Of a DNA stretch of 64,000 nt, positions 1-12,151 are shown one piece after another. A program made the translations under genes and the position numbers. The stretch covers positions 34,067,086 through 34,131,085 of the forward strand of contig OX243814.1 in NCBI GenBank assembly GCA_945859605.1, given 5' to 3'. The notes below the pieces were generated by a model. It did no database searches. It was not told the origin of the DNA and saw only the letters and a list, made by a program, of their open reading frames with translations. Origin of the DNA: Lumbricus rubellus. Taxonomy: Eukaryota > Annelida > Clitellata > Crassiclitellata > Lumbricidae. Within the stretch, counting starts at the first letter, position 1; every line of letters starts with the position of its first letter.

Positions 1-102
1 TAGTCCAGTAGTCCGGAGGTTGTAGATCGTAGTCCGAGAGAGCGAAGGTCGTAGTGCAACAGCCTGAAGAGTTCAGTTTAGTGACGAGTGGAAAGTGGCA
101 CA

Positions 103-206
<104 letters not shown>

Positions 207-312
207 ATGGGGAGTGGGAGTGGGAGAGAACAAACCTATTGAAATATGTTGGCAGTTCATTACAATGTTTATTACAAAGTGTTGGAAGAGTTGATTGATT
301 GTTGGAACTCAC

Positions 313-432
313 CTTTGCAGTCATTAAAGAAAAACGTTAATAGCAGTCTTATGATGTAGGTCGTGTCATCATCTAACCCCAATTCTATAGCAGGTTTACT
401 GATTGTAGAATGTTTAATGGCTGCAACAGCAC
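313..432 (-). CDS. Gene A exon 9, 120 nt, Cys-motif exon
   Basis: Acceptor is tcttcttctaaag, donor is a strong GTGAGT. Phase-1 reading begins GAVAAIKHSTISKPA and ends YIIRLLLTFFFNDCK plus a split glycine. The gene B copy at 18105-18224 has identical length and a GAVAAT start. This is the last gene A exon visible; later exons should lie beyond the left edge. Confidence 0.6.
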
Positions 433-3400
433 CTTTAGAAGAAGACAACAACAGAGTAACAAAGCATACAACTAATTCGATGTATATCTCACAATCTTTC
501 AAACATGACAATTGAAAATTAAAAGATGAAAGAGTAAATTCAAATAAACTAAAGGAATTGAGAGTTGAGATTAGAGTGTGAATACTCAAAATAATCCCAG
601 ACTCTGCTAGCCTTAGGTCTACCACCTAAATTTAGCTTCAACAAAAGATTCACAAGAATGAAAATTACCAAGCAAATAGCTGAATATCACAGATTATAAA
701 AATTTTCAAACCTATACATACAGATAAATTGAATATCCTTTAGGACGCCAGATTTTTGTTGATTTTCGTTTAGATCTTCATTACATGTTTTCGTCACTAT
801 TAGCTTAAACCGTTTTAGTTTCAGTTATCGTTTTGGCTGGCTGCCCAGTTTCAGTTTTTACATTATTAACTTTTCTCTTTAGTTTTCATTTTAGTTTAGC
901 TGTATACGGTATAGACAGTATAGTTAACTAAAACCTTAAGTTTTTGTTTAGCTGTCGTTGATGAAAACAACTCGAGTTTTTACTGACCTCTGCAGCCATC
1001 AGTATAATAAGCCAATAGTATGTTAACGATAATGGTATCATCTTCATCGATACCACTTGACTCGTCTGGCTTTGTAAAAGTGGATGTTCCACCTGTACCA
1101 GAAGAAAGTGTAAAAAAAACTTAAAATCAGTAAACTACCGGTAAATATCGTAAACATGAAATTTTTGTACTTTGCCAAAAACTATAGATTTTTTTGTCAT
1201 AGCAATGTACGTACTGTTCAGAGCATTTGGTTTAATGGTGTGCTGAGATGTGGTACCCGTGAGTATTCTATTCATTCATTTATTTCGAGAATTTATATAG
1301 CGCCTCTTCAAGAGACCCACTCAGAGGTACTATATACTGCAATTACCGTGGGAATAAGTCTATTTGTGATAATAATAATAATACTCCTTTAATTGAACAA
1401 TAGGGTTGACAGACCGCAACTGGTCACAGTGTACAGTTATGCAATTGAAAAAAATAAATGAACACAAATCACAGAATAAATAAATATTAAACATAACAGA
1501 CAAGACAGCCTGCAATACACGGCACTAATAGCAGAATGCAAAGCACGGCTATCCTACAGGGGCTCGAACACGGGTCCGCTGATCTACATGCCAGTGTGTT
1601 ATCCAATGCGCTACCGCCCCCCTTTCCTTTGTGCCTCTAAAGATTACAATGGTTTTGACAAGACTAGATGTGATAAAAATGGTGCAACTGATAGGCCTAT
1701 GCTCTTTCCTTGTTGGTCTAGTGCTCCCCTGCGGATTTTAAGTTGTGTCCCCTTCCTAATGCTGATCATGATATATCAACCTCTCAGTAGACCACCTCCC
1801 AGTCCTCTACCAATGTTTTTTTTATTGGTATTGATGAAGATAATGACCATTAAATTAATCAATCTAAGACTGAGCGACAAAGAGTTGAATTGCTGTACCG
1901 TAACTGACCTCTGCAGTCAGATTTAAAATAAGCTGAGAGTATCTGTGCCATAAGTGTGTTCCCCTTGTCAAAGTTCAATCCATCAGTGGATTCCACTGAA
2001 ATATTTGATGCAGCTAAAAAAAAACAATAACAGTTTAATGAAATCTTAAAATTCAAGACGCCTACTCAGAGGCGTTCCCAGTCTAGCCACGACCAAAGAG
2101 AAAGGTCTTGAGCAACTGGTAAAATGCATGCAAATTATTTTGAGGTAGTAAGTGCAGTGTAAGCCTATTCCAAGTGGAAGAACTAACAACCGAGAAGAAT
2201 CGATTCCGTCTGATCGAGGTCTGAGGAACCAGGAGCTTGCCATTAGCAGAAGAGCAAAAAGCTCGACGGAAGGCTAAGCGGGAGAGAGATCAAAAACAAT
2301 ATCGGGAAGGTCTCAGCTATCAGGTGTAGGTCTACAGAAGCCAGCTGCCTGCAACCACCAGGCCAAATGAACTAGGTTTGGGATGGATTCAAGACCAAGC
2401 TATTCGAGGCCATCCAACCAGAAAGGGCATCAATGGCATATCACCTCAGCCCAACAGAGGCTGTCAGCAACACAGCAGTGGAGACATGCTTGATCGTCAT
2501 CAGCATAGGCTACAGCTGTTGCAATAATCCACAAACCATAGCAGGGAGCTAACATCAGACTAGAAAGAATGTAGAGCAAAGGGCATACAATCGATCCCTG
2601 GGGTATAAAAAAGAGTAGGGACCCAACGGGACCTGGTGAAGTCAGCAATAGCAATATCCCATTTAGTGAGATCTGTGCAAAAAAGCGCAGCCATTCTAAG
2701 CTTTACAGTCGGCCCAAAATCAATACTGTAAATCTCATTAACATTTCAAGCATGAATATAAACAGCATGAGAGAGAGAATTCTAAAAAAAGAAATAAAGA
2801 AAGGAATTGAGAGTTTCACTGATATGTAATGCCGGAGTTGAAAGTATTGTGGTAGGCCCTGTAGGGATTCAATTCAATTCGTTTATTGATCTCAAGAAAC
2901 AATGCAACGTAAATTCATAATAATAAAACATAATGCACAAATGTAATTTTTTAGTGATCTGTTGTTATTGCACATAATACAGGAGCAAAATGCTCACCTA
3001 AAGGGTGTAATCCCGCTAGATAGAGGGACCCTAATTAAACAGATAAACTTGACAACTGTGTTATAAGCAGTAAGTGAATAATGCCATGCATGGTGAGTCA
3101 TAAAAATCCGTGTCCCTACATATTTTTCTTTAACTTCAGATAGATATCAACTTATGTCAATGAAATTTTAAACAAAGATGGAGGAGTCATTGCTGAACAT
3201 TAGGAAGTTTAAGTTAGTGCTAAAATGATCCCTTGAATGAGCGAAAACACTGCAGGATCTACACCACAGCTTCACTGACTCATCAACGATGTGGATCCAT
3301 GTCCTCAAAAACTCGACACAACTCGTCAACATCTTGCATTCGATATCTGTAGAAATCTTCTTGCGTGGCACTCCATCCATCACACCTCGGGCTTTTCATT

Positions 3401-6400
3401 CGAAACTAAAGACACTCCTTTTCAAGAAATCTTACCCTGTCTCATCTGATACTACACCCTCCAATTCCCGGCTCAGACGACACCCACTAAACTAAAGACA
3501 CTCCTTTTCAAGAAATCTTACCCTGTCTCATCTGATACTACACCCTCCAATTCCCGGCTCAGACGACACCCACTAAACTAAAGACACTCCTTTTCAAGAA
3601 ATCTTACCCTGTCTCATCTGATACTACACCCTCCAATTCCCGGCTCAGACGACACCCACCCTAGTAGCTGTTTCCACCCCTCTGATCCTACGGAAACTCG
3701 ACCCGGACCACCATGGACTACTCTTATGGATAACCCTTTTGACTCAACGCAGCGCTCGTGAATAAGCCGGTGCCCCACACTTGGCTTTTTAGAGGCGCTT
3801 TAGAAATCAGAAGTTTACGATATCCTATAGTCTACCGGATTTAAACCAAGACCTTAGATGGCCACAAATTAGGCAAGATGAAATCAGGTATCCCTACAGT
3901 TAGCCATAACTCAACAGTCTGCCGAGCTCTGTCAATGAAGTCCTATCCTGCTGGAAGATGAAATACTCCGTTATCTCGCTAATGTCTGGCAAAAGGCCCT
4001 GCATTAGTAGAACATGTGGAATCATGGATAACATTGTCCACTTGACCTTAACACCGTACAAGCGTTGCGGCATATCTTCCCGACTGAGCACCAGAGGTTC
4101 AACCTGTTCAACATTGTCGACCATACTGGCCGTTCGCAGGCGGCCACCACCTGGCTAGGTTGACGATGAAAAGACTCAGTTTAGATCCACCAGGACTCCA
4201 CCCTTTATCTGAAAAATTCCTATAAAAAGCGCTGCACACCACAATTTCTATTTCTGTTTTTAAAATGCTATGCCATGTTTATCTTTTTCGGTAAATAAAA
4301 TCTGCGGGGCTGTCGTTACGTCATTATAGTTTAAGCGGATTCAACTTTCGATTCAATTTGTGTTGCACCTGGCTAGACCGCTAGACTATCAAACGTCATT
4401 TTGCAGAAATTTAATTTTAAAAAAAATTTAATGGTTATCTACACGAATTATGTTAAATAATGTAGGGGCACGGTTTTTTATGATTCAACTAGTGGAATGT
4501 CGAGTAAGCTATAAGAATGACTTTAGCACATTGTTTGTTGTAAACAGTGCAGTTTACTGTCTTCAGTCATTGCTTTGCAAGTCCAATGTAAGGTATATTA
4601 TATGCCTCTGTTAATTCCAATGCCTGAAAGCCAGGACTATTTAACCTTATGTGCAGTCAAAGCACAGCAAACTAACAAAACGAGCATGATATCACACTCT
4701 CACAGCAGATACTGCCAATTTCATACAACAAGTGAGAATCATGGAGAGACATGCCAGGCAATCACAGTAATATCAGCAATCACAGTAATATAACATCTGT
4801 CACACACTTTCATATTTGCCAAATCTCGAACTGTTTCTAAGTCTCAAAATGAAAATTTATTGTTGGAAATAACCTTTGCAGCCCAAAAGCATATAAGCTG
4901 ATAGTAGTCTAATGATATATTTCTCGCCGTAAAGGCGAGGTCCTGCTCCTGTGGCAAAAGAAAACAACAACAGTGCAACAAAAGCATAAAATCAATATCC
5001 TAAATCTAAAAAATTCCAAACAATAAATATTCATACAATTCTGAAACAATAGCCTACAAATAGTTCCTGTGTAAATCCGACTGGAAACTTAAAACGCCTA
5101 AAGGGCATACATACATATATTACGAATAATTCATTGCAGTTACCAAAATGAAAGATGTGAAAATCACCAACAATAAACAAAAATGATAAATGCAAAGTTA
5201 TAGAATCACAACTGTTTTACTCTAGGCTGCTTACTTACCATCAGATCAAGATTCAAACAGTTGAACCACAGCTCTCAGTGATTGACGCTTGCTTTAATTT
5301 TAGCAATCTGAACATTTGATTTCAAATCTTCTTTGAATCTGGAGGAATATTTTCTACATAAATTATTGTAGAATTGTTAGCAAAAGATGCCTTAAAATAC
5401 GTTACTCTGGTGTAGGCCTAATTGCCATGTTTTCCTGATGCAGCGTAAGAGTTTGATAGAAAAATTTGATCATTAGGCTTTTTGCTACTCATAAAACAAG
5501 GGGTATTAATTCTACCTATATTTCTTTTTAGTCTCTTGCAATAGTCTTAATCTAGTCGAAAGCCTATAACTTCCACTCAGCTCAGTTGCTCCTTAATGTA
5601 CTCCATATTTCAGGGATGTATAGCGGGCATCAACTATTCGACTTAAGTGCCTTCTAAAAATGGTATTGCAGTCACAGCCCCAGTGCAAATAATAATTAAC
5701 ACAAATTGAGCATTATCTAAAGCTTGAGGAAAGAATATTAGAAGAACGAGTATGCCTCATCACAACATGAACATTTGATTAGCTACACTGAGGAAAAAAC
5801 TTTTTTATGTATTACAAAGTCATCACGAGTATGCAATGAGAATGGTGGTCATGTGATGGGTTCGAGAGTTGAATTAGCTAATTAATGAGAACTTGAAAAG
5901 TTAAGGTCTTCAGTTCAGTATGAGTGGAAAGTAGCAGAGGCGAGTGCAATCGGAGGAGAGGTTAAATGAACAGGTGGGATAGAGCAAACCGGTCGAGATC
6001 TGTTGGAATTTTGTTCCAAACAGTTTGTGAAGCACACTATCATAAGGAGCAGTTTGTAGAATTTCTGAGAAGGAAACTGATGGCCAAGATAATAAATAAT
6101 GATAAGCAAGTAGACAATTCTGGACAACACACTAATTACATGGATTGATTATAGTTTCCCAATTAACCAGAGTTCTGTCTTCAACCTTGTCACAGCAGTG
6201 CAAAAGCTTTATTCCATTTCCACTGCTAGCTGTATAATTACATTAAATGAAGCTATTATTAACTTTTGTTGCAGCTGGGTCTAAAAGAATGAAGTTTAAA
6301 CAAAAAAATATTGAAAAAGCCACTTACATTATCTTGCTAATTATACAACCCAAGATTGAATTCTCACAAAAAGAATCCATGAAATGAAATTTTAAAGACA

Positions 6401-9400
6401 TAAATTTCGAAATAAAGTGTATAAAAATAATTTTAATTATTTTTCTCGCACAATCTTAAAACAATGTTGAGACAGAAATGACTATACATTTGCACTTTTC
6501 ATACAAATTTGTAAAACTAAATTCCTTCTTTGTAACAATTAAGTTGCAGGTCGGAATAAGTAATATTTTATTACAACTCAACAGGTTTTTTAGCAATACG
6601 CAATAAAATAAAAATTCATTAATACATGTATGATCTATGACAATGACTATGCACATAATTGCAACTACCCCGTAGGATAACAGTTTAATCTAAATAGAAA
6701 TCTTGCATTTAAGTGTCTCGTCAATGGCATTTGTGTTGATTTCATCATAATGGACCCATCTCAAATTTCAGAGGCATTGAGTGACCAGTAAATGTTTATG
6801 GATTACAGTAAATGTTTTCTGCAACCTTCACTAAGAACAGAAGAACAAAATTATTTACTATGTCAGGTCAATCAGAAAAATTACTTTTTCTCCCTGGTGA
6901 CGCAAATCATCCTGAAAAATTGTACAATGCAAGGTAAGGTAATCATTTCTTGCCCTAAACGTCAGTTCCAATTATGAAGACTAGACCCATTTAACATGGC
7001 TTATAATCATAACACAGCAAACTAACAAGTAAGCAACATCTGTTAGTTTGAACATCCCACTGCTAATTTCGGTGTCATGGCAACTGGTTCACCGACAACT
7101 GGTTCACCGACAACTGGTTCACGGACAATTCGTTCACCGACAACTGGTTCACGACAATTGGTACACAACAATATTATTGGCTCACCAGCAAATGGTGAAT
7201 GGAAGCTGGATGAAGGTTACTTATATAGGTGATAGAAGCTGGCGAAATAACGTTTGAGAAATGGAAGCTGAATACATGTTGAAATACATGAATGAAAATC
7301 ATCATTCCAGCTTCCATTTATCAAGCATTATTTTCCTTAATCCAGCATCTATTTCAGATATAAAATACCATTATCCAGCTTCCATTTCACGCGCGTGTTC
7401 TAACCAATCCAGTTCCAATTTAAGCAAGAACATTTTCATCAATACAGCTCCAATTTAAGCAATAATATTTTCATCAATCCAGCTCCAGTTTAAGCAAGAA
7501 TATTTTCATCAATCCAGCTCCAATAATATTGTCGTGAAACAATTGTCGTGAACCAGTTGTTGGAGAACGAATTGTCCGTGAGCCAGCTGTCATTGAACCA
7601 GTTGTCGGTGAACCAGTTGTCGTGGAACCCCTAATTTCATACGTGCGAAAATCATAGAGCGAAATACAAAGCAGTAGCATTAACAATATGTCAGCCACTT
7701 AACAACTTGCAAAATCTTGAGTACTTTTAAAAGCGCAACTCAAAATAAATTGTTGTAAGTGTGTAACAGTGTAACTGACTTCGGCAAGCCGGAACAAATA
7801 TCAGATCTTAGCAGATCAATTATCTCACGCCAAATATCTTTATGAATGCCCTGTTCACGAGGATCTACACCACCAAAAGAAAACAACAACAAGGTAACAA
7901 CTAACAAGAGTTTAAAATCAATAGCATAATTGTCAAAAACATTTCAAACATAAACTATTCCCACCGTTCTAAAACAATATAACCACAATTACATCCTGTA
8001 TAAGTACACTAAAATGATTAGAATTACAAGTGAGCAACTTCTGTCAGTTTGTACATCCCACTGCCAATTTCGTACATGTGAGATTCATGGAGTGAGATGC
8101 AAAGCAGTAGAATTAAAAATATGTCCGCCAGTTGAAAAGCTGCAAAATCTTGAGGATTTTTAAGAATACAAATCAAAATAGATTGTTGGAAGGGCCGGAA
8201 GAAACATAAGACTTTAGTAAATCAATGATCTCTATCTTACCAGGTTTTATACTTGTATGAGATGGATCTTCGTCATCTACACCACCAAAAAAAAGGTAAC
8301 AAGAGGTCAAAATCGATACTATAATTCTCATAAACATTTCAAACATGCACTTTTCGTACTGTATAGCCTAGATTACACTAAAATCATTAAAGATGCCTAT
8401 TTGCACATGGGCATTTAACAGAACATATGTATAAACACAAGTTTTATTGCGTAGATTTAAAATCACAATAAAACTTGTGAAAATCACCAGTAGATGTAGA
8501 TTGTAGACCTTTGTGGCTATCAGTCACGTGACCTACCCCTAGAAACGACTTCATGTTTGGCTATCACTTGACCTGTTGACCTCAAAACGACTTCATGTTT
8601 GGCTATCATAATTATGACCTGTTGACCTCAAAACGACAAAACTTCATGTTTGGCTACCACATGACTCATCAAGCAGTGAAACACATATCAGCTTTAACTA
8701 TCAGGGTCAAAGGTGGTCAATTAGGTATCAGATTTAATTACCTATCATCTTATAGTGCCCCTAGCACATGTACACTGTGTCCCAATAAATCGGGCACCAT
8801 TTTTATAATGTGAATAAAACAGGTAAATCTTAATCGATTTTCAAAATTTCAAAACTGTTTTTATCCTGAGATAATTATCTTACACTGATTCAAATATGAA
8901 GTTTCTGGCATGAATATTGACCTCACAATTACGTCATTTGCATCAGAGAATTCAAATGTTAAGTACCGAACACAACGATTTTTGTTGACATTTGGTTTCG
9001 ATATGTGAATTAACGACGTCATTATGACGCAATTTTTTAGTGAGGGCCGTTCATAAATTACCAATTTGTAGATAATTATCTCAGGATAAAAACAGTTTTG
9101 AAATTTTGACAATCGATGAATATTTACCAGTTTTATTCACATTATAAAAAGGGTGCCCGATTTATTGGGACACAGTGTACATGTACATACACATGCATAC
9201 AATGCCATACATGCATTGGACGTTGAATATCTGGCCATCGCAAGAAGGTTGAGCTGCTTGAAAGGCATTTTAGGTAAGATACTGCATTAGATGTTTTATG
9301 GAATAAAATAATAAAAAATAAAATAATAATAAGCTAACTTTATGATGCTGTAAATAAGTGTAGTCAACTCTGTCTGCCAATGGCCATTTTTCATATGTAT

Positions 9401-12151
9401 ATTGTAAGTTAAGGTAAGGTAAAGTAATCATTACTTGCCTCCATATATCAGTTCCAATTATGAAGTCTAGACCTGTTTAACCTGGCTCATAATCATAACA
9501 GAGCAAGCTAACAAGGTTTAACCTGGCTCATAATCATAACAAAGCAAGCTAACAAGGTTTAACCTGGCTCATAATCATAACAGAGCAAGCTAACAAGTGA
9601 GCAGTATCTCTCAGTTTGGACAATGGACATCCCACTGCTAATTTCATACAGGTAAAATTCATGGAATGAGATGCAAGGCAGTTGCAATAACAATATGTCA
9701 GCCAGTTAAAAACTCGCAAAATCTTGAGGATTTTTAAAAGTGCAACTCAAAATTTTCTTAAATGACTTCGGAGGACCAGAAGAAACATAGATACAAGTAA
9801 ATCAATGATCTCACCAGAATCTTTTGACTGGCCTGATTGATGTCGACCATTCGTTCTATCACGGTTACTCTGACCTTCTACATCACCAAAAGAAAACAAC
9901 AAGGAAACAAGAGGTTACAATCCATAACATAATTCTCATTAACATTTCAAACATAAACTTTCGTACTGTTCTAAAACAATATAGCCACAATTGCATCCTG
10001 TCCTCAAATCACTCCACTGACTCAAAATTCCTGAATGAAGAGAGTATAAAGTCCATTCACTTACTTACAACACTCTTTAATCCTCACCATCTTTCTCTCT
10101 CTCTCTCTGTCAGTTGTTTCCTCTCCAAGCGTTCTATTCAACCCATTCTTCTTCCACCATGAATCTGCTCCACCCTTCCATTACCTCGTCACTTAATTTG
10201 AAAATCGCTCTGTTGTCATAGCTTTGGAACAATTTCCATCCCCAATTTTAAGACAAATTATATTTGATTCACTGAGCAAACTTACCTCTTCAGGTCTTTC
10301 ACTCAAAACTGAAACCATTGCTTTTTCACAAATTCTATCCTATACTTCCTCTTCTCCTCAACTGTAAACATCCCCCCATCTGTCCTTCTGTCTGCCTGCC
10401 TGAATCTCCGGATCTTAGCCCTCTGTTTATTGATTTTGTTTTGCTTAAGCGCTTGTGAATAAGCTGATTCCTGTAACTTTGCTTTTGTGGGTGCTGTAGA
10501 AATCTCAAGATTACGATTATGATTACTCTAAAATAATTAAATGTGCTTATTTGCACAAGGTCATTGAACAGAAAACATGTATATGCACTTTGTATTTACA
10601 TTTTAAATTATTGGAGGACAGAAGTGCGTTGACAGCCGACATTTATGCTCAATGATTTTAAATGTGCAATTAATTATCACAGATTTCAAGAGAATGACCA
10701 AGATTTGGCATTCCAAAACATTTAAGACATTTCTTGCACTTTGGTTTTGATGCCTCATTTCAGGTGGCACAAACAAACTCAAAATTAATTGACTTTTCGA
10801 ATACTGTATAATTAATTGTTTAACTCGAATTACTCAGCAGTGACTTTGAAATTTCCTGCACAAACTATGTATCAGCATTTGTAAAGCAAAAATTACACCA
10901 TTACAGCGATAACGTTGTCATTCAAAAATCAAAAACATATCTAACCTACGCCTTGTTTAAATTTGATATTCTAAAAATAATTTTCAAATGTTTTGAGAAT
11001 CAACAAAAATAAAACAAATTTCTTCATTGATACCAAATTATCATATTACATTAAAATAATTTTCAAATGTGTTGACAGCCGACATAAATAAAGCAAATAT
11101 TCTTTTTGATACCAAATTATCATAATTATTACAGGTGGCATGTAGTGTGATTCTCAGCTATAAAATAATTATTCAAGACAGGTACCTGTTTCTGGACGTG
11201 CTAGTACACCTGTGGAATTTCCATCAGAATCCACTTGAGCACTTCCTCCTAGAGTATTAAAAAAGACTGATGTTATTTATTTCAGAAATATTTAAACTGA
11301 TGTTAATAAATTAATTTACAAATTGTCTGCTGGATGTAATGGATGCAGACGATTGCCCAAAGAATACCTGGTAATCAATCACGAACGATGAACAGGAATT
11401 ACTAGAATCAATTGAAGGCATCATTCATGAAGACCCATTGGCATGACAAATCGAGTTCTAAACATAATAATTATTATGAAGATGAATTGGGAGAAACCGG
11501 CAAGAACTAATAAGCTGACAGTGCATCACCTTAGAATTCTTTGGGAAATGTTTACAACTTACCTTCAAACCAACTGCACCAGAAAGAGCTCCTAAACCAG
11601 TGGTTACCAACGTTTTTTTACTCTAGGGCAACTTTTTCTAAGTTGGAGGACACGAGGGTCACTTTTTCTTAGTTGAAGGACATTAATGGGCCACAAGGAT
11701 AAATTTAATTAACTAAAAGCACATAAAATTGTTAAATTCAATCAAAGTAGAATGCTTTATGTTATTTATAGACTAAAAAAGAATTTGTAACAGAAAGTAA
11801 TTATGTGTTCTATCCTGTAAAGGTAATGATAAATAATATCAGTATCACATTATATTATAACAGTTCATATAGCCATAAAAAATATTAAATTATGTAAACA
11901 GCAACTCAGAACTATTAACATTTGCTAAATTTTTAAAGGGGAAAAGCAATTTCTGGAGGAAATTCCCCTCAGAGGTGCCTAAATTGAACACTGAATTCAC
12001 ATCTGAATATCTTCAATACAAAAGAAATAATTAGGCCTAGCACATATAACACATTTATCTTTATCTCTCTGCAATGTTGCTAACCTGATGATGGCAGCCA
12101 GAAGAGGTACAGCAGCAAAGTAAAAAGCAGTATATGGCAAATCTCTGCCAT
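313..12151 (-). CDS. Gene A: secreted mini-exon protein, 3' end beyond left edge
   Basis: Unrecognised secreted-protein gene, reconstructed from splice sites. Exons in order of transcription: 12151-12085 (signal peptide), 11248-11186, 9877-9815, 8276-8241, 7864-7829, 4948-4874, 2013-1909, 1092-988, 432-313. Every junction is phase 1, so all internal exons are multiples of three (63, 63, 36, 36, 75, 105, 105, 120 nt) and could be skipped without losing frame. The in-window part encodes about 223 residues. It has a hydrophobic N-terminal signal, then Gly/Ser/Asp/Pro-rich low-complexity segments. Four larger exons follow, each ending in a short hydrophobic helix-like stretch and one cysteine. 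Gene B is a tandem paralogue with the same exon order. No known domain is recognised; function unknown. The last exons must lie left of position 1. Exon 29-mer candidates near 11.57 kb were left out because they break the frame. Confidence 0.65.
988..1092 (-). CDS. Gene A exon 8, 105 nt, Cys-motif exon
   Basis: Acceptor is tttcttctggtacag, donor is GTCAGT. Phase-1 reading: GGTSTFTKPDESSGIDEDD, then TIIVNILLAYYTDGCR and a split glycine. Gene B's copy (20598-20708) is 6 nt longer, with a Gly/Ser-rich insertion in the middle and the same C-terminal motif. The frame is conserved between the two. Confidence 0.65.
1550..1620 (-). mobile_element. tRNA-like SINE head
   Basis: Minus strand TAGCGCATTGG (A-box-like, 1613-1603) and GTTCGAGCC (B box, 1569-1561) about 35 bp apart. 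Stems are imperfect, so it is a SINE relic and not a working tRNA gene. Confidence 0.5.
1909..2013 (-). CDS. Gene A exon 7, 105 nt, Cys-motif exon
   Basis: Acceptor is a long T run ending ttttag; donor is GTCAGT. Phase-1 reading starts AASNISVESTDG and ends LMAQILSAYFKSDCR plus a split glycine. The gene B copy (22255-22374) keeps both ends almost unchanged while the middle differs in length by 15 nt, exactly five codons. Confidence 0.62.
2046..2260 (-). mobile_element. LINE 3' end remnant, duplicate
   Basis: Paralogue of 22420-22650 with the same position relative to the ASNIS exon. Confidence 0.55.
2865..3050 (-). mobile_element. LINE 3' UTR fragment
   Basis: Minus strand ends GAATTGAATTGAATC-like and contains TAGCGGGATTACACCC, a layout shared with the 3' UTR of the LINE at 38 kb. 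Confidence 0.4.
3180..3840 (+). mobile_element. LINE 3' fragment with 86-bp tandem repeat
   Basis: The plus frame at 3390-3450 reads RAFHSKLKTLLFKKSYP, the ending of a LINE ORF2 also present at 49.8 kb. It is followed by an 86-bp unit in three copies and a GAGGCGCTTTAGAAAT 3' hairpin region near 3791. Confidence 0.6.
3405..3662. repeat. Tandem repeat, 86 bp x 3
   Basis: ACTAAAGACACTCC starts at 3405, 3491 and 3577; copies are nearly identical, so this is a recent local expansion of the LINE tail. Confidence 0.9.
4874..4948 (-). CDS. Gene A exon 6, 75 nt, Cys-motif exon
   Basis: Acceptor is ttttcttttgccacag. Reading in phase 1 gives AGPRLYGEKYIIRLLSAYML then LGCK and a split Gly. The donor is a weak GTTATT; an upstream GC-type site (GCGAGA) corresponds to the GTGAGA donors of exons 3 and 5, so the real 3' boundary is uncertain. 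The paralogue at 24741-24824 keeps the helix and cysteine but has a different N-terminal part. Confidence 0.5.
7071..7630. mobile_element. Foldback element 1, 560 bp
   Basis: Flanked by CTAATTTC at 7063-7070 and 7631-7638; related uninterrupted sites occur near 8067 and 9637. Outer arms hold inverted tandem copies of CAACTGGTTCACCGA; inner arms carry ATGGAAGCTGGA versus TCCAGCTTCCAT units. It lies in the gene A intron between exons 5 and 6 and encodes no protein. Confidence 0.82.
7829..7864 (-). CDS. Gene A exon 5, 36 nt
   Basis: Acceptor is cttttggtggtgtag, donor is GTGAGATA. Phase-1 reading: DPREQGIHKDIW, ending with the first base of an Arg codon (C|GA into exon 6) instead of the usual glycine. 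Past the donor the frame reads EIIDLLRSDICSG, which shows it shares ancestry with the longer exons downstream. Confidence 0.5.
8241..8276 (-). CDS. Gene A exon 4, 36 nt
   Basis: Acceptor is ttttttttggtggtgtag, donor is GTAAGATA. Phase-1 reading: DDEDPSHTSIKP with a split glycine at the end. It is homologous in position and splice context to the repeated mini-exons of gene B at 26-33 kb. Past the donor the frame reads KIEIIDLLKSYVSSG and soon stops. Confidence 0.55.
8507..8670. repeat. Short tandem repeat, 42-51 bp units
   Basis: CTTCATGTTTGGCTA recurs at 8549, 8591 and 8642 with ACCTGTTGACCTCAAAACGA between; lies in the gene A intron before exon 4. Confidence 0.8.
8773..9177. mobile_element. 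Mariner-type MITE, 405 bp
   Basis: TA-flanked, with terminal inverted repeats of about 107 bp starting CACTGTGTCCCAATAAATCG. The centre is about 190 bp without coding potential. Confidence 0.8.
9475..9597. repeat. Tandem repeat, 41 bp x 3
   Basis: GTTTAACCTGGCTCATAATC starts at 9475, 9516 and 9557. The gene B copy near 41508 has a single unit, dating the expansion after duplication. Confidence 0.88.
9815..9877 (-). CDS. Gene A exon 3, 63 nt
   Basis: Acceptor is tttcttttggtgatgtag, donor is GTGAGATC. Phase-1 reading gives a split Glu, then GQSNRDRTNGRHQSGQSKDS and a split Gly. The gene B copy at 41758-41820 keeps length and frame but has a GC dinucleotide where this donor has GT. Beyond the donor the frame continues as GEIIDLL and then reaches a stop, so a longer terminal form is a formal alternative. 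Confidence 0.55.
10000..10530 (+). mobile_element. LINE ORF2 C-terminal and 3' UTR fragment
   Basis: Degenerate plus-strand frame with VFHSKLKPLLFHKFYP near 10295-10345, then a 3' tail with GCTGTAGAAATCTCAAGATT. A paralogue, split by a hAT element, is at 41960-43215. Confidence 0.55.
11186..11248 (-). CDS. Gene A exon 2, 63 nt
   Basis: Acceptor is ...actctag, donor is GTACCT. Read in phase 1 it encodes GSAQVDSDGNSTGVLARPET with flanking split glycines. The gene B counterpart at 44025-44087 differs at only two residues (T to E, T to I), although introns on both sides have diverged more. That supports a coding role. Confidence 0.68.
12085..12151 (-). CDS. Gene A exon 1, signal peptide
   Basis: The exon starts at ATG 12151 and encodes MAEICHILLFTLLLYLFWLP followed by two serines, a typical secretory signal: short polar start, leucine-rich core, then Pro/Ser. 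It ends with one base of a Gly codon at a GTTAGC donor, i.e. phase 1. Gene B has the same exon with three amino-acid-level differences, all compatible with a signal peptide. Cleavage probably falls just before the first exon-2 glycine. Confidence 0.72.

Noticed and set aside
1550..1620. Functional tRNA gene
   Set aside because: The A and B boxes are present, but acceptor and anticodon stems do not pair well; this is a SINE head.
11563..11591. 29-nt exon-like block in gene A between exons 1 and 2
   Set aside because: Its length would shift the otherwise perfect phase-1 frame and the gene B copy contains a stop in that frame.
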